DNA of 64,000 nt from Rhizomicrobium sp. (GTDB lineage Bacteria > Pseudomonadota > Alphaproteobacteria > Micropepsales > Micropepsaceae): contig JBBCHM010000001.1 of NCBI GenBank assembly GCA_037200045.1, positions 1,426,001-1,490,000 of the forward strand. The letters are read 5' to 3'. Under the pieces are notes generated by a model that did not search any database, had not been told where the DNA came from, and saw nothing but the letters and a program-made list of their open reading frames with translations. Positions 21,593 to 29,484 of this stretch are shown in pieces; positions within the stretch are counted from its first letter, which is position 1; the number at the start of each line of letters is the position of its first letter. The position numbers and the translations under genes were made by a program.

Positions 21593-21973
21593 ATGCAGGA
21601 ACGCGTTCTGGGTGCTTTCAAGCACGTCGTCGGTTTTCTCATTCAGGGCGTGGACTTCGATGCCGAGGGCTGGCGCGCCTTCGAGGTCGAGATGCGCGAG
21701 CTGATCGCGCCCCATATCGCGGCGCTGGCCCATCGCCGGGCCAAGCTGCTCGACGGCTCCGACGGCGTGCGCTGGGGCGAGGAGCTCGACGCCTTCATGC
21801 AGAACGGCCTGTGGCCGCTGCTCGGTGACGAGCGCGATTTCGCCGAGCGCAACCGCACTTTCGTGACACTCATGCTGGACGTCGCCGTGGCCGAGGAACA
21901 GCGCCGCCGGCACATTTCAGGCGCGCAGTCTTTTCCGTTCGTTCGCGGCTTCGACGCGAGCTGGGCCGGCTGA
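21593..21973 (+). CDS. Conserved-looking hypothetical protein, 126 aa
   Basis: Residues are balanced in composition, with a helical, acidic body and aromatic landmarks ('DAEGWRAFEVEMRELIAPH', 'MQNGLWPLLGDERDF'). The start ATG 21593 is preceded by GAGGC; a GTG at 21572 is an alternative. There is no signal peptide or membrane segment. Its 3' end overlaps the tail of the HxlR regulator gene by 57 bp, on the opposite strand. No family is recognised. Confidence 0.6.
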   Translation: MQERVLGAFKHVVGFLIQGVDFDAEGWRAFEVEMRELIAPHIAALAHRRAKLLDGSDGVRWGEELDAFMQNGLWPLLGDERDFAERNRTFVTLMLDVAVAEEQRRRHISGAQSFPFVRGFDASWAG

Positions 21974-22375
21974 CGGCGCCGGGCGCACGGGGATTTTCGG
22001 CGCGGCGTCCGGCGCGGCCGCGTCGAACGCCGCGCGGGCGGTCTCCAGTCTGCCGATATTCGCGAGCGCCCACGCCCTCAAGGCGCTGACCGGCTCCAGC
22101 AGCGAGCGGCCGAGCGCGGTCAGCGCGTAGTCGACCCGCGGCGGAATCGTCATAAAGACGGTACGGGTGACCAATCCGTCGCGCTCCAGCCCCCTTAAGG
22201 TCAGGGTGAGCATGCGCTGGGAGATCCCGCCGATGTCGCGCTTCAGCTCGCCGAACCGCATGGCGCGGGCGCCGAGCCGGCTGACGATCAGGACCGACCA
22301 TTTGTCGCCGATCCGCGCCAGCACGCCGGAGACCGCGCGGCAGTCGCCGGTTTCATGGATGTTACCCTGTTTCAT
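21917..22375 (-). CDS. HxlR family transcriptional regulator
   Basis: 152 residues. The winged helix of the HxlR/MarR-like group is clear: 'CRAVSGVLARIGDKWSVLIV', then 'RFGELKRDIGGISQRMLTLTL' and 'DGLVTRTVF...PPRVDYALT'. A C-terminal Ala/Pro-rich tail is extra. The cysteine near residue 12 is commonly redox- or electrophile-sensing in HxlR proteins. It is divergent from an FMN-dependent quinone/azo reductase gene at 22475, the classic regulator-target pair, so it probably represses that gene and itself. Confidence 0.9.
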   Translation of the reverse strand: MKQGNIHETGDCRAVSGVLARIGDKWSVLIVSRLGARAMRFGELKRDIGGISQRMLTLTLRGLERDGLVTRTVFMTIPPRVDYALTALGRSLLEPVSALRAWALANIGRLETARAAFDAAAPDAAPKIPVRPAPSAGPARVEAANERKRLRA

Positions 22376-22474
22376 GGACGTGCCTTCTTGCGCGGCGATC
22401 TCTTGGGCACCATCCTAGTCTCAGTCACTTTTTGATACCAGGCATCGAACCGATACCCTTTGCAGGAGACAGAC
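22376..22474 (+). promoter_or_regulatory. Divergent promoter/operator region between the HxlR gene and the FMN reductase
   Basis: A 99-bp gap holds the control sites for both genes. The stretch AGTCTCAGTCACTTTTTGAT at about 22418-22437 is the least GC-rich part and contains short AGT/ACT inverted words, a plausible operator. AGGAGA at 22464-22469 is the ribosome site of the reductase. No exact -10/-35 pair is claimed. Confidence 0.4.
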
Positions 22475-23056
22475 ATGGCCTTGAAGCTTCACACCGTCAT
22501 CGGCACCACGCGTCCCGGCCGCCAAGGGCCGATCATCGCTCAATGGTTCCACGGCGCCGCCAAGGCGCACGGCAATTTCGACGCCGAGCTGATCGACCTG
22601 GCGGATTTCGAACTGCCGCTTTACGACGAGCCGCATCATCCGATGCGCCGGCAATACGAGCACGCCCACACCAAGAAATGGTCGGCCAGCGTGGACGCCG
22701 CGGATGCCTTCGTGTTCGTGATCCCGGAATACGATTACATGCCGCCGCCGGCCTTCGTGAACGCGATCGACTACCTGTTCTGGGAATGGCAGTACAAGCC
22801 GGCCGCCTTCGTCAGCTATGGCGGCGTGTCCGGCGGCCTGCGCTCGGCACAGGTGGCGCGGTCGCATGTGTCGACGCTCAAGATGATGCCGATCCCCGAA
22901 GGTGTGGCGCTGCCGGGCGTCTTCGCCCAGATCAAGGACGGCAAGTTCGAGGCCAATGAGCTGAACCTGCAGGGCGTCGCCGCGACGCTGAACGAGCTGC
23001 ACAAATGGTCGACCGCGCTGGCCCCGCTGCGCGAACAGATCCGCAAGCCGAAGTGA
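22475..23056 (+). CDS. NAD(P)H-dependent FMN reductase family protein
   Basis: 193 residues from the ATG at 22475, five bases after AGGAGA. It is a flavodoxin-fold enzyme: the phosphate-binding loop 'IGTTRPGRQGP' comes near the N-terminus, then 'FVIPEYDYMPPPAFVNAIDY', the FMN-contact motif of the NADPH-dependent FMN reductase/azoreductase family, and 'SYGGVSGGLRSAQ'. It probably reduces quinones or other electrophiles, which would fit induction through the divergent HxlR regulator. Confidence 0.9.
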   Translation: MALKLHTVIGTTRPGRQGPIIAQWFHGAAKAHGNFDAELIDLADFELPLYDEPHHPMRRQYEHAHTKKWSASVDAADAFVFVIPEYDYMPPPAFVNAIDYLFWEWQYKPAAFVSYGGVSGGLRSAQVARSHVSTLKMMPIPEGVALPGVFAQIKDGKFEANELNLQGVAATLNELHKWSTALAPLREQIRKPK

Positions 23057-23061
23057 ATGAC

Positions 23062-23121
23062 TCACGCGGAGGCGCGGAGACGCGGAGGCAGGCACTCCGC
23101 GTTCTCCGCGGCTCCGCGTGA
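23062..23121. repeat. CGCGGAG-type intergenic palindrome
   Basis: A 26-27-bp imperfect inverted repeat with a 7-bp spacer. Each arm carries three spaced CGCGGAG words and starts TCACGCGGAG. It sits between the convergent FMN reductase and lepB genes, 5 bp after the reductase stop. It can fold into a strong hairpin and may act as a bidirectional terminator. The design matches a widespread type of intergenic palindromic repeat; only one copy is in this window. Confidence 0.75.
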
Positions 23122-23154
23122 TCCTATTGGCGCGCCTGCGCGCGCCGAAAAGAA

Positions 23155-23946
23155 TCAATTCACGCTGTTGAACACGCGCGATAGGCGGAATTCGCCGATC
23201 CACGACCAGATCGCATGCGCGTTGAGGAAATCGTAGGAGCCGACGACGAACTCGGCGCGGCCGACGAGGTTCTCCACCGGCACGAAGCCGACGCCCTGCT
23301 GCTCCGCCGACCAGCGGCTGTCGAGCGAGTTGTCGCGGTTGTCGCCCATCATGAAAAGGTGGCCGGCCGGCACGACGAAAATCTGTGTGTTGTCGCCCGG
23401 GCCTTCCCAGTTCCATTTGAAGATCGGATGCGACACGCCGTTGGGCAGCGTCTCGATATAGCGCGGCGAGGCGGTGATCGTGCCGTCCTCGGCCTCGACC
23501 TGGCCGTCGCCGTTCGCCTTCAGCGCCAGTTCCTTGCCGTTGATCCACAGATGGCCGTCGATCATCTGCACGCGGTCGCCGGGCAGGCCGATGACCCGCT
23601 TGATATAGGTCTGGCTCGGATCGCGCGGCAGGCGGAATACCACGACGTCGCCCTGCTTGGGCATCGTCTGCAGCAGCCGACCGGTGGAGGCGGGCCCCAG
23701 CCCGAACGGCACCGAATAGCGGCTGTAGCCATAGGGATACTTCGCCGCGACGAAGGCATCGCCGATGGCGAGCGTCGGCTGCATCGAGCCCGAGGGCACA
23801 TAGAAGGGCTGGGCGATGGCGGTGGTGGAAGCGAAAGTGATGGCGATGATCGCGATGGGTTCGAGCACGGCGCGCGCCACGCCCTTGCCGTCCTCGACAT
23901 CGAGGATGCGTTTGACCACCGACCAGGCCGAATTCAGGAATTCCAT
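23155..23946 (-). CDS. lepB: Signal peptidase I
   Basis: 263 residues from the ATG at 23946. One N-terminal membrane segment (about 28-46) precedes the catalytic box: serine nucleophile S54 in 'PSGSMQP' and general base K116 in 'YIKRVIG', followed by 'GLPGD' and the late box 'MGDNRDNSLDSR'. It cleaves signal peptides from secreted proteins on the outer face of the inner membrane. It stands alone here rather than beside rnc/era. It may therefore be a second paralogue, which the window cannot settle. Confidence 0.95.
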   Translation of the reverse strand: MEFLNSAWSVVKRILDVEDGKGVARAVLEPIAIIAITFASTTAIAQPFYVPSGSMQPTLAIGDAFVAAKYPYGYSRYSVPFGLGPASTGRLLQTMPKQGDVVVFRLPRDPSQTYIKRVIGLPGDRVQMIDGHLWINGKELALKANGDGQVEAEDGTITASPRYIETLPNGVSHPIFKWNWEGPGDNTQIFVVPAGHLFMMGDNRDNSLDSRWSAEQQGVGFVPVENLVGRAEFVVGSYDFLNAHAIWSWIGEFRLSRVFNSVN

Positions 23947-24062
23947 ATTTTGCCCTGCGCGCATCCCTGCAACTTCGATATTGCCGGGGGCGAATTCAAG
24001 ATGACATTAGCGCATAAAAGGATTTCTTGACGGAAATTCACCGGGCTGCCAAAGCCCTGGGC

Positions 24063-24515
24063 ATGGCGAAGAAGCTTACCCAACTGGGCCGTCCGGTGCC
24101 GGTTCCGGCCTCGCCGGACAAGGCGATCCTGGAAGCGGTTCCCAATCCGCAGGCCGGCGAGAGCTATGTCGTGCGCTTCACCGCGCCGGAATTCACCTCG
24201 CTCTGCCCGGTGACCGGCCAGCCGGATTTCGCGCATTTTGTGATCGACTATGTTCCTGGCGCGAAGATCGTCGAGTCGAAATCGCTGAAGCTGTTCCTGT
24301 TCAGCTTCCGCAACCACGCGGCGTTCCACGAGGACTGCACGGTCTATATCGGCAAGCGCATCGCCGGCGCGATCAGGCCGCGCTTCCTGCGCATCGCCGG
24401 CTACTGGTATCCGCGCGGCGGAATTCCGATCGACGTGTTCTGGCAGACCGGCAAGCTGCCGTCCGGCGTGTGGCTGCCCGAGACGGGCGTGGCGCCCTAT
24501 CGCGGCCGCGGCTGA
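24063..24515 (+). CDS. queF: NADPH-dependent 7-cyano-7-deazaguanine reductase
   Basis: 150 residues from the ATG at 24063, which matches the usual type I QueF N-terminus. A TTG at 24027 with AAGG upstream would add 12 residues. The covalent thioimide cysteine is C48 in '[11 protein letters not shown]' with D55. The QueF motif is E71-SKSLK-76, and H89-E90 follow. It reduces preQ0 to preQ1 for the queuosine modification of tRNA. The stop overlaps the start of an acetyltransferase gene. Confidence 0.96.
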   Translation: MAKKLTQLGRPVPVPASPDKAILEAVPNPQAGESYVVRFTAPEFTSLCPVTGQPDFAHFVIDYVPGAKIVESKSLKLFLFSFRNHAAFHEDCTVYIGKRIAGAIRPRFLRIAGYWYPRGGIPIDVFWQTGKLPSGVWLPETGVAPYRGRG

Positions 24516-24982
24516 TGGAAGTCGAGATCGTGCCGGTGCGCGAAAGCGACAAGGCGCTGCTGTGGGACAGGTTCCAGGACTATGCGCTGGAGCTGACGCG
24601 CTACGGCACGCATGAGCGCGTGAACGGCGTCTTCGAATATCCGTATTTCGATCTTTATTGGCGCGAGCCCAACCGCTACCCGTTCTGGGCCATCGTCGAC
24701 GGCCGGCGCGTGGCTTTCGCGCTGGTGCATTGCCTGGACGGCGTCACCGAGATGGCCGAGTTCTACAGCTTCCCGGAAAACCGCCGCACCGGCGCGGCGC
24801 TGCAATTCGCGCAAGCGATCCTGGAGCGCTTCCCCGGCCCCTGGGAGCTGACGCAATACCGCGCCAACGAAGCCGCCGTGGCGTTCTGGCGCCGCGTGAT
24901 CGGAGAACGACCGTACACGGAAGACTCTTATATTGGCGGCTCCGGCATCGAACGGCTGCGGCAGACTTTTTCGGTCGCTTAA
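24515..24982 (+). CDS. GNAT-like acetyltransferase
   Basis: 155 residues; the ATG shares a base with the queF stop (TGATG), so translation is coupled. The core 'PFWAIVDGRRVAFALVHCLDGV', then 'MAEFYSFPENRRTGAALQFAQAIL' and 'RANEAAVAFWRRVI' (each read as a landmark), follows the GNAT plan of strand, acetyl-CoA loop and terminal 'A..FW.' helix. The pyrophosphate loop is the divergent 'ENRRTGAA' instead of the common Q/RxxGxG/A. The substrate is unknown; the queF link may be only positional. Confidence 0.75.
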   Translation: MEVEIVPVRESDKALLWDRFQDYALELTRYGTHERVNGVFEYPYFDLYWREPNRYPFWAIVDGRRVAFALVHCLDGVTEMAEFYSFPENRRTGAALQFAQAILERFPGPWELTQYRANEAAVAFWRRVIGERPYTEDSYIGGSGIERLRQTFSVA

Positions 24983-25007
24983 TCTCTCCCGCTTGCGGGA
25001 GAGATTA
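24980..25007. terminator. Perfect palindrome between convergent stop codons
   Basis: A 28-bp perfect palindrome, arms TAATCTCTCCCGC and GCGGGAGAGATTA with a 2-base loop. Its first three bases are the acetyltransferase stop TAA, and the SHOCT gene stop starts two bases beyond the other end. It should fold into a very stable hairpin serving both convergent genes. Its C/G core resembles the longer elements at 41843 and 62163. Confidence 0.7.
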
Positions 25008-25008
25008 T

Positions 25009-25629
25009 TCAAATCCGCTTCAGCAGCTCCGCCTTCTTCGCGTCGAATTCTTCCTGGGTCAGATGCCCCTGGTCGCGCAGCTCCGCGAGGTGGCGGATCT
25101 GGTCGGCGATGTCGGCGGCGCTGGGCGCCGTCGAGGGCGGCGGCGTGAAGATCGGGGCCGTGGGCTGCACCGCCGGCGCGCCGCCGCTGACGCTGGGCGA
25201 GGCGCGCATCTTGACGCCGATCCTCGCCAGCGTGTCGGCCGGCCATTTGTTGAACACGCTCCAGAACAGATAGCCCTCGGCGGCGATCACGATCAGGAAC
25301 CACAGGCTGTTCAGGCTGCTGAAGAAGAATCCGCCGAACACCAGCGCCACCAGGCCGATGCCCAGCGCATAGACCACGAACTGGGTCGCCGGCTCGATCA
25401 CCAGCGTGACGGTGGAAGCCCCCTCCGGCGCCGCCGCGACCACCGCGCGTCCCGGCATGGTCACGTCCATCGAGCCGGTGTCGGCATCCTTGCGGGTCAG
25501 CGCGAAGTCGAGACTGGTCGGCGGAATCTGGGCGCCGAGGACCGCGCCGGACGCCTGCAGCGCGCCGCGCGTGTAGTCGAACGCGTCGCCCGGCGTCATC
25601 GCCACATTGTAGACCGCCGTCGCCGGCAT
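25009..25629 (-). CDS. Membrane protein with C-terminal SHOCT domain
   Basis: 206 residues. The N-terminal ~85 residues form a beta-rich soluble region. Two adjacent membrane helices follow (about 86-105 and 108-127), then a Pro/Ala/Ser linker. The last 30 residues, 'ADQIRHLAELRDQGHLTQEEF' and following, are a SHOCT (short C-terminal) domain, a module found at the ends of many unrelated bacterial proteins and thought to mediate oligomerisation or sorting. Function of the whole is unknown. Confidence 0.75.
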   Translation of the reverse strand: MPATAVYNVAMTPGDAFDYTRGALQASGAVLGAQIPPTSLDFALTRKDADTGSMDVTMPGRAVVAAAPEGASTVTLVIEPATQFVVYALGIGLVALVFGGFFFSSLNSLWFLIVIAAEGYLFWSVFNKWPADTLARIGVKMRASPSVSGGAPAVQPTAPIFTPPPSTAPSAADIADQIRHLAELRDQGHLTQEEFDAKKAELLKRI

Positions 25630-25680
25630 CCGCGTTCTCCCTGGTCAGGCCGCATCCTGTCAGAGAAACGCGCGAGAACG

Positions 25681-26277
25681 CTAGTGCGGCGCATGCCGGC
25701 CCAGCGCCGCGACCGCGCCGTGGCGGTAGCAGGGCACGATATGGTCGTTGACCATGCCCACCGCCTGGGCGAAGGCGTAAACGATCACCGGCCCGACGAA
25801 GTTGAATCCGCGGGCTTTCAGCTCCTTGGACAGGCCCTGGCTCATCGCGGTCTGCGGCGGGATTTGTTTCAGGGTCTTGAAGCGGTTCTGCTGCGGCTTG
25901 CCGTCGACATGCTTCCAGATGAAGTCACGGAAACCGCCCGGTTCCTTCTCCTCGATCTCCAGCCAGAGCTGGGCGCCCTTGATCGCCGCCTTGATCTTGG
26001 CCTCGGAGCGGATGATCCCCTCGTTCTTGAGCAGCCGGTTCACCTCGCGCTTGCCGTAGCGCGCGATCTTCTCCGGATCGAATTTATCGAAGGCGGCGCG
26101 GAAATTCTCGCGCTTCTTGAGGATGGTGATCCAGGAGAGCCCGGCCTGGAAACCGTCCAGCACCAGTTTCTCGTAGAGCGCGCGCGGATCGTATTCCGGC
26201 ACGCCCCATTCCTCGTCGTGATAGGCGGTATAGATCGGCTCCTTGCCCACCCAGCCGCAGCGGACGATGTCGCTCAA
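25681..26277 (-). CDS. tag: DNA-3-methyladenine glycosylase I
   Basis: 198 residues. The zinc-snap ligands of the Tag family are all present with the E. coli spacing: C7, H20, H179 and C183. The helix-hairpin-helix region begins 'FQAGLSWITILKKRENFRAA'. It excises 3-methyladenine from alkylated DNA to start base-excision repair. The start codon overlaps the stop of the upstream VOC gene (ATGA), so the two are co-translated. Confidence 0.95.
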   Translation of the reverse strand: MSDIVRCGWVGKEPIYTAYHDEEWGVPEYDPRALYEKLVLDGFQAGLSWITILKKRENFRAAFDKFDPEKIARYGKREVNRLLKNEGIIRSEAKIKAAIKGAQLWLEIEEKEPGGFRDFIWKHVDGKPQQNRFKTLKQIPPQTAMSQGLSKELKARGFNFVGPVIVYAFAQAVGMVNDHIVPCYRHGAVAALGRHAPH

Positions 26278-26750
26278 CGGCGGCTCTTTTTCTTGGCCTT
26301 CTTCTTGACGGATTTTTTCGCCACTTTCTTGGCGGCCTTTTTCACGGTCTTCTTCTTGACCGCTTGCTTCGCCGGCGCGGGGCGCAGCGTCGCCTCGATC
26401 TTGTTGCCGTCCAGGTCGAAGACGAAAGCGCCGTAATAGTCCGGGCCGTAGTCGGGGCGCGGGCCCGGCTCGCCATTGTTGCTGCCGCCATGGGCGAGCG
26501 CGACCGAATGGAATTTGTTCACCTGCGCCCTGGTCCGCGCCGCGAAGCCCAGATGGGTGCCGTTGCCCGCGCTTGCCGGCTTGCCGTCATGCGGCGCGCC
26601 GATCCAGAACTCCGGATAGGTCTCGCCATAGCCGATCGCATGCGGCGAGTAATCGGCGACGCGCTTGAAGCCCAGCGCGGCCAGCACCGCGTCGTAGAAC
26701 GTCGCGGCGCGCTCGAAATTGGTGACGCCGACCGAGACATGATGGAGCAT
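26274..26750 (-). CDS. VOC (glyoxalase-fold) protein with lysine-rich tail
   Basis: 158 residues. The first ~120 form a vicinal-oxygen-chelate domain ('HHVSVGVTNFERAATFYDAV', 'GNGTHLGFAARTRAQVNKFH', 'DYYGAFVFDLDGNKIEA'). The last 35 residues are an almost pure Lys/Ala/Val tail of repeated 'KKAAKK'-like units, resembling histone H1 or AlgP tails and suggesting nucleic-acid contact. The gene overlaps tag by four bases. The enzyme's substrate is unknown. The tail is unusual for a VOC protein; a link with DNA repair is only suggested by context. Confidence 0.82.
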   Translation of the reverse strand: MLHHVSVGVTNFERAATFYDAVLAALGFKRVADYSPHAIGYGETYPEFWIGAPHDGKPASAGNGTHLGFAARTRAQVNKFHSVALAHGGSNNGEPGPRPDYGPDYYGAFVFDLDGNKIEATLRPAPAKQAVKKKTVKKAAKKVAKKSVKKKAKKKSRR

Positions 26751-26806
26751 GGCGGGAATCCCCTCGAAGAATGCGCCGCGAACGAGAGGCTTTCGCGGCT
26801 ACGCCG

Positions 26807-27592
26807 TCAAGCGAAAAGCCATGCCGGCCGGGTCAATTCGACCACGCCGCTGCCAACCGTGACAGCAGCGCCTTGCGCCTCCTCCAGCCGGTCGAGGCGG
26901 ATGAGGGCGAAGTCCGCCGAGACGACCTCGCCGATGTCCTTGCCGCCGGCGCTCACCGCCGCGCCGGGCTCGCCCTTCAGGGGCAGAAGCCGTTTGCGCG
27001 CCGTGCCGCGATGCTTCATCCGCGCCGTCAGTTCCTGGCCGACATAGCAGCCCTTGGTGAAATCCACCGCGTGGAGTTCGTCCAGATCGGCGTCGAGCGC
27101 GAACATCCTGTCGGAGCCGAAATCGCCCGCCTCCGGCACGCCGAGGGCGAGGCGGTGGGCGTGATAGGTAGCCGTGGGCAGCAGGTCCTGGCGCATCTCG
27201 CCCTTGGCGATGATGGCGCGCCGGCCCAGCGCGGCCAGCCGCGGATCAGAATAGGCGATGGCGTATTTCGCCTCGGCGCCGTTCCACTCGGCGAGCACCG
27301 CGAGCTGGTCGCGCGCCTCCAGCACGACCTTGGCGCGCAGCTTGTAGAGCGTCAGCCGCTTGAGCAGCGCGTCGCGCGCTGCGGCGTGGCAATCGATCAG
27401 GATCGCGCCGTCGCCCTCGACCAGGAAGAAGTCGAACAGGATCTTGCCCTGGGGCGTCAGCAGCGCGGCATAGATACCGGCGCCCGGCTTGAGCCGCTCG
27501 ACGTCGTTGGTGATCAGCCCCTGCAGGAAGTCGCGCGCCTCCGGTCCGGCGACGGCGACGACGGCACGGTCCTCGAGAAGGGCGATCGGCAT
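26807..27592 (-). CDS. ygfZ: Folate-binding YgfZ/GcvT-like protein
   Basis: 261 residues from the ATG at 27592. The diagnostic motif KGCYVGQE is at residues 180-187, whose cysteine is the conserved functional residue of YgfZ. The N-terminal GcvT-like fold begins 'AVVAVAGPEARDFLQGLITND'. YgfZ uses a folate to support assembly or repair of some iron-sulfur clusters, including those of MiaB and succinate dehydrogenase. It is divergent from the dihydroorotase gene with a 65-bp gap. Confidence 0.92.
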   Translation of the reverse strand: MPIALLEDRAVVAVAGPEARDFLQGLITNDVERLKPGAGIYAALLTPQGKILFDFFLVEGDGAILIDCHAAARDALLKRLTLYKLRAKVVLEARDQLAVLAEWNGAEAKYAIAYSDPRLAALGRRAIIAKGEMRQDLLPTATYHAHRLALGVPEAGDFGSDRMFALDADLDELHAVDFTKGCYVGQELTARMKHRGTARKRLLPLKGEPGAAVSAGGKDIGEVVSADFALIRLDRLEEAQGAAVTVGSGVVELTRPAWLFA

Positions 27593-27657
27593 GGCATAAG
27601 AAGTAGTGGGGCCCGACAAGGTTGCCAAGGGAAGGGCGGAAGGGATACGCCTTCGCC

Positions 27658-28995
27658 ATGTCACAGGCCTTCGATCTCCTTATTCGCGGCGGGGTTGTTG
27701 CCACGCCGAACGGCATCGCCGAGGGCGATGTCGGCGTCGTCGGCGGCAAGATCGCCGCCATCGGCGCGCTTTCCGGCGCCAAGGCCGCCGAGGTTTTCGA
27801 GGCGAAGGGCCTGCATGTCCTGCCCGGCGTGATCGACAGCCAGTGCCATTTCCGCGAGCCCGGCAACGAGCACAAGGAAGACCTCGAGAGCGGCAGCCGC
27901 GCGGCGGTTCTGGGCGGCGTCACCGGCGTCTTCGAGATGCCCAACACCAACCCGCCGACCACCACCCGCGCTGCGATGGAGGACAAGCTCGCCCGTGCCG
28001 CGAACCGCATGCATTGCGACTATGCGTTCTATATCGGCGCCACGCCGGCCAATATCGGCGCGCTGGCGGAGCTGGAGCGCATGCCCGGCGTGGCCGGCGT
28101 GAAAGCGTTCCTGGGTTCCTCGACCGGCACGCTGCTGCTCGACCACGAAAGCGACATCGCCGCGATGCTGCGCGCCGGCCGCCGCCGCGTCGCGGTGCAT
28201 TCGGAGGACGAGGACCGCCTCAAGGCCCGCAAGCATCTCGCCCTGCCGGGCGATCCGCGCACGCATCCCATTTGGCGCGATGCCGAAGCGGCCCGGATGT
28301 CGACCGAGCGGGTGATCCGCCTGGCGCGCGCCGCCGGCCGCCGGCTGCACGTGCTGCATGTGACGACCGCCGACGAAATCCCGCTGCTGGCCGACGCGAA
28401 GGAAATCGTCACCGCCGAAACCACGCCGCAGCATCTCACGCTGGCGGCGCCCGAATGCTATGAACGCCTTGGAACTTACGCGCAGATGAACCCGCCGATC
28501 CGCGACGCCACGCACCGCGCGGCGCTGTGGCAGGCGGTGAACCAGGGCGTGATCGACGTCATCGGCTCCGACCACGCGCCGCATACCCGCGCCGAGAAGG
28601 ACAAGACCTATCCCGACACGCCGTCCGGCATGCCGGGCGTGCAGACGCTGGTCACGATCCTGCTCGATCACGTGAACGCCGGACGCCTCACGCTCGAACG
28701 CTTTATCGATCTGACCAGCGCCGGCGCGGCGCGCATTTTCGGCATCGCCGGCAAGGGCCGCATCGCGCGGGGCTACGACGCCGATTTCACCATCGTCGAC
28801 CTGAATGCGCGGCACAAAATCGAAAATAGCTGGATCGCCTCCAAATGCGGCTGGACGCCGTTCGACGGCATGGAGACGACCGGCTGGGCGCTTGCCACCA
28901 TCATCCGCGGCCGGATCGTCATGCGCGACCGCGCGTTGATCGCGGGGGGCCTCGGCCGGCCGATCCGCTTCGGCGAGACCCTGGAGCCGGCATGA
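27658..28995 (+). CDS. pyrC: Dihydroorotase (amidohydrolase family)
   Basis: 445 residues from the ATG at 27658. It has the cyclic amidohydrolase layout: 'LPGVIDSQCHFREPGNEHKE' near residue 55, K149 in 'GVKAFLGSSTG' at the site of the carboxylated lysine, 'VHSEDE', 'LHVLHVTTADE' and the late metal aspartate in 'GSDHAPHT'. The first histidine of the usual HxH pair is glutamine here (Q62-C-H64), a variant I recall from some proteobacterial dihydroorotases. It should close carbamoyl-aspartate to dihydroorotate in pyrimidine synthesis, but an allantoinase/hydantoinase-like role is possible. Confidence 0.82.
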   Translation: MSQAFDLLIRGGVVATPNGIAEGDVGVVGGKIAAIGALSGAKAAEVFEAKGLHVLPGVIDSQCHFREPGNEHKEDLESGSRAAVLGGVTGVFEMPNTNPPTTTRAAMEDKLARAANRMHCDYAFYIGATPANIGALAELERMPGVAGVKAFLGSSTGTLLLDHESDIAAMLRAGRRRVAVHSEDEDRLKARKHLALPGDPRTHPIWRDAEAARMSTERVIRLARAAGRRLHVLHVTTADEIPLLADAKEIVTAETTPQHLTLAAPECYERLGTYAQMNPPIRDATHRAALWQAVNQGVIDVIGSDHAPHTRAEKDKTYPDTPSGMPGVQTLVTILLDHVNAGRLTLERFIDLTSAGAARIFGIAGKGRIARGYDADFTIVDLNARHKIENSWIASKCGWTPFDGMETTGWALATIIRGRIVMRDRALIAGGLGRPIRFGETLEPA

Positions 28996-29426
28996 CCTGG
29001 GCAACCGAGCGGCTGGATGCATTGATCTGCGGCAAAGACGATCCGCCGCCCGTGGTCCAGACGATGCGGCTGGGAACGCTGGATGCGTGGGACGAAGGAT
29101 GGGTCGGCAAGCGTTGGGAACCGGATCCGGACCTGTTGAACGACGACGGCACGCTGTTCGGCGGCTACATCGCGGCGCTGGCCGACCAGTTGCTCGGCTT
29201 CGCGGCCATGACCGTGATCCCGCAAGGCAGCATGTTCCGCACCATCAATCTGCAGGTGCAGTTCCTGCGCGTCGGCCGCGCCCATCCCGTCCTGATGGAG
29301 GCGCGCGTCACCGCGCACACCAAGTCGCTCATCGCGGTCGAGGCCGATTTCTACCGCGAGGACGACAAGACACTGATCGCCAGGGCCAGCGCGCAGCAGA
29401 TGGTGCTGCCTTTGGCAACGCCTTGA
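28992..29426 (+). CDS. Hotdog-fold thioesterase (PaaI-like)
   Basis: 144 residues; the ATG overlaps the dihydroorotase stop (ATGA). The hotdog signature is 'LFGGYIAALADQLLGFAAM', with the usual Asp in the helix, followed by 'TINLQVQFLRVGR' and 'LIAVEADFYREDDKTLIARA'. Such enzymes hydrolyse acyl-CoA thioesters; the acyl group is unknown. It is probably in one transcript with pyrC and perhaps the acuI gene, 58 bp downstream. Confidence 0.83.
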   Translation: MTWATERLDALICGKDDPPPVVQTMRLGTLDAWDEGWVGKRWEPDPDLLNDDGTLFGGYIAALADQLLGFAAMTVIPQGSMFRTINLQVQFLRVGRAHPVLMEARVTAHTKSLIAVEADFYREDDKTLIARASAQQMVLPLATP

Positions 29427-29484
29427 CGGCGCGCGCGAATTCGGGTCGCCTCCCGGTCAACTTTCTCCAGATGGGCAACGACCG

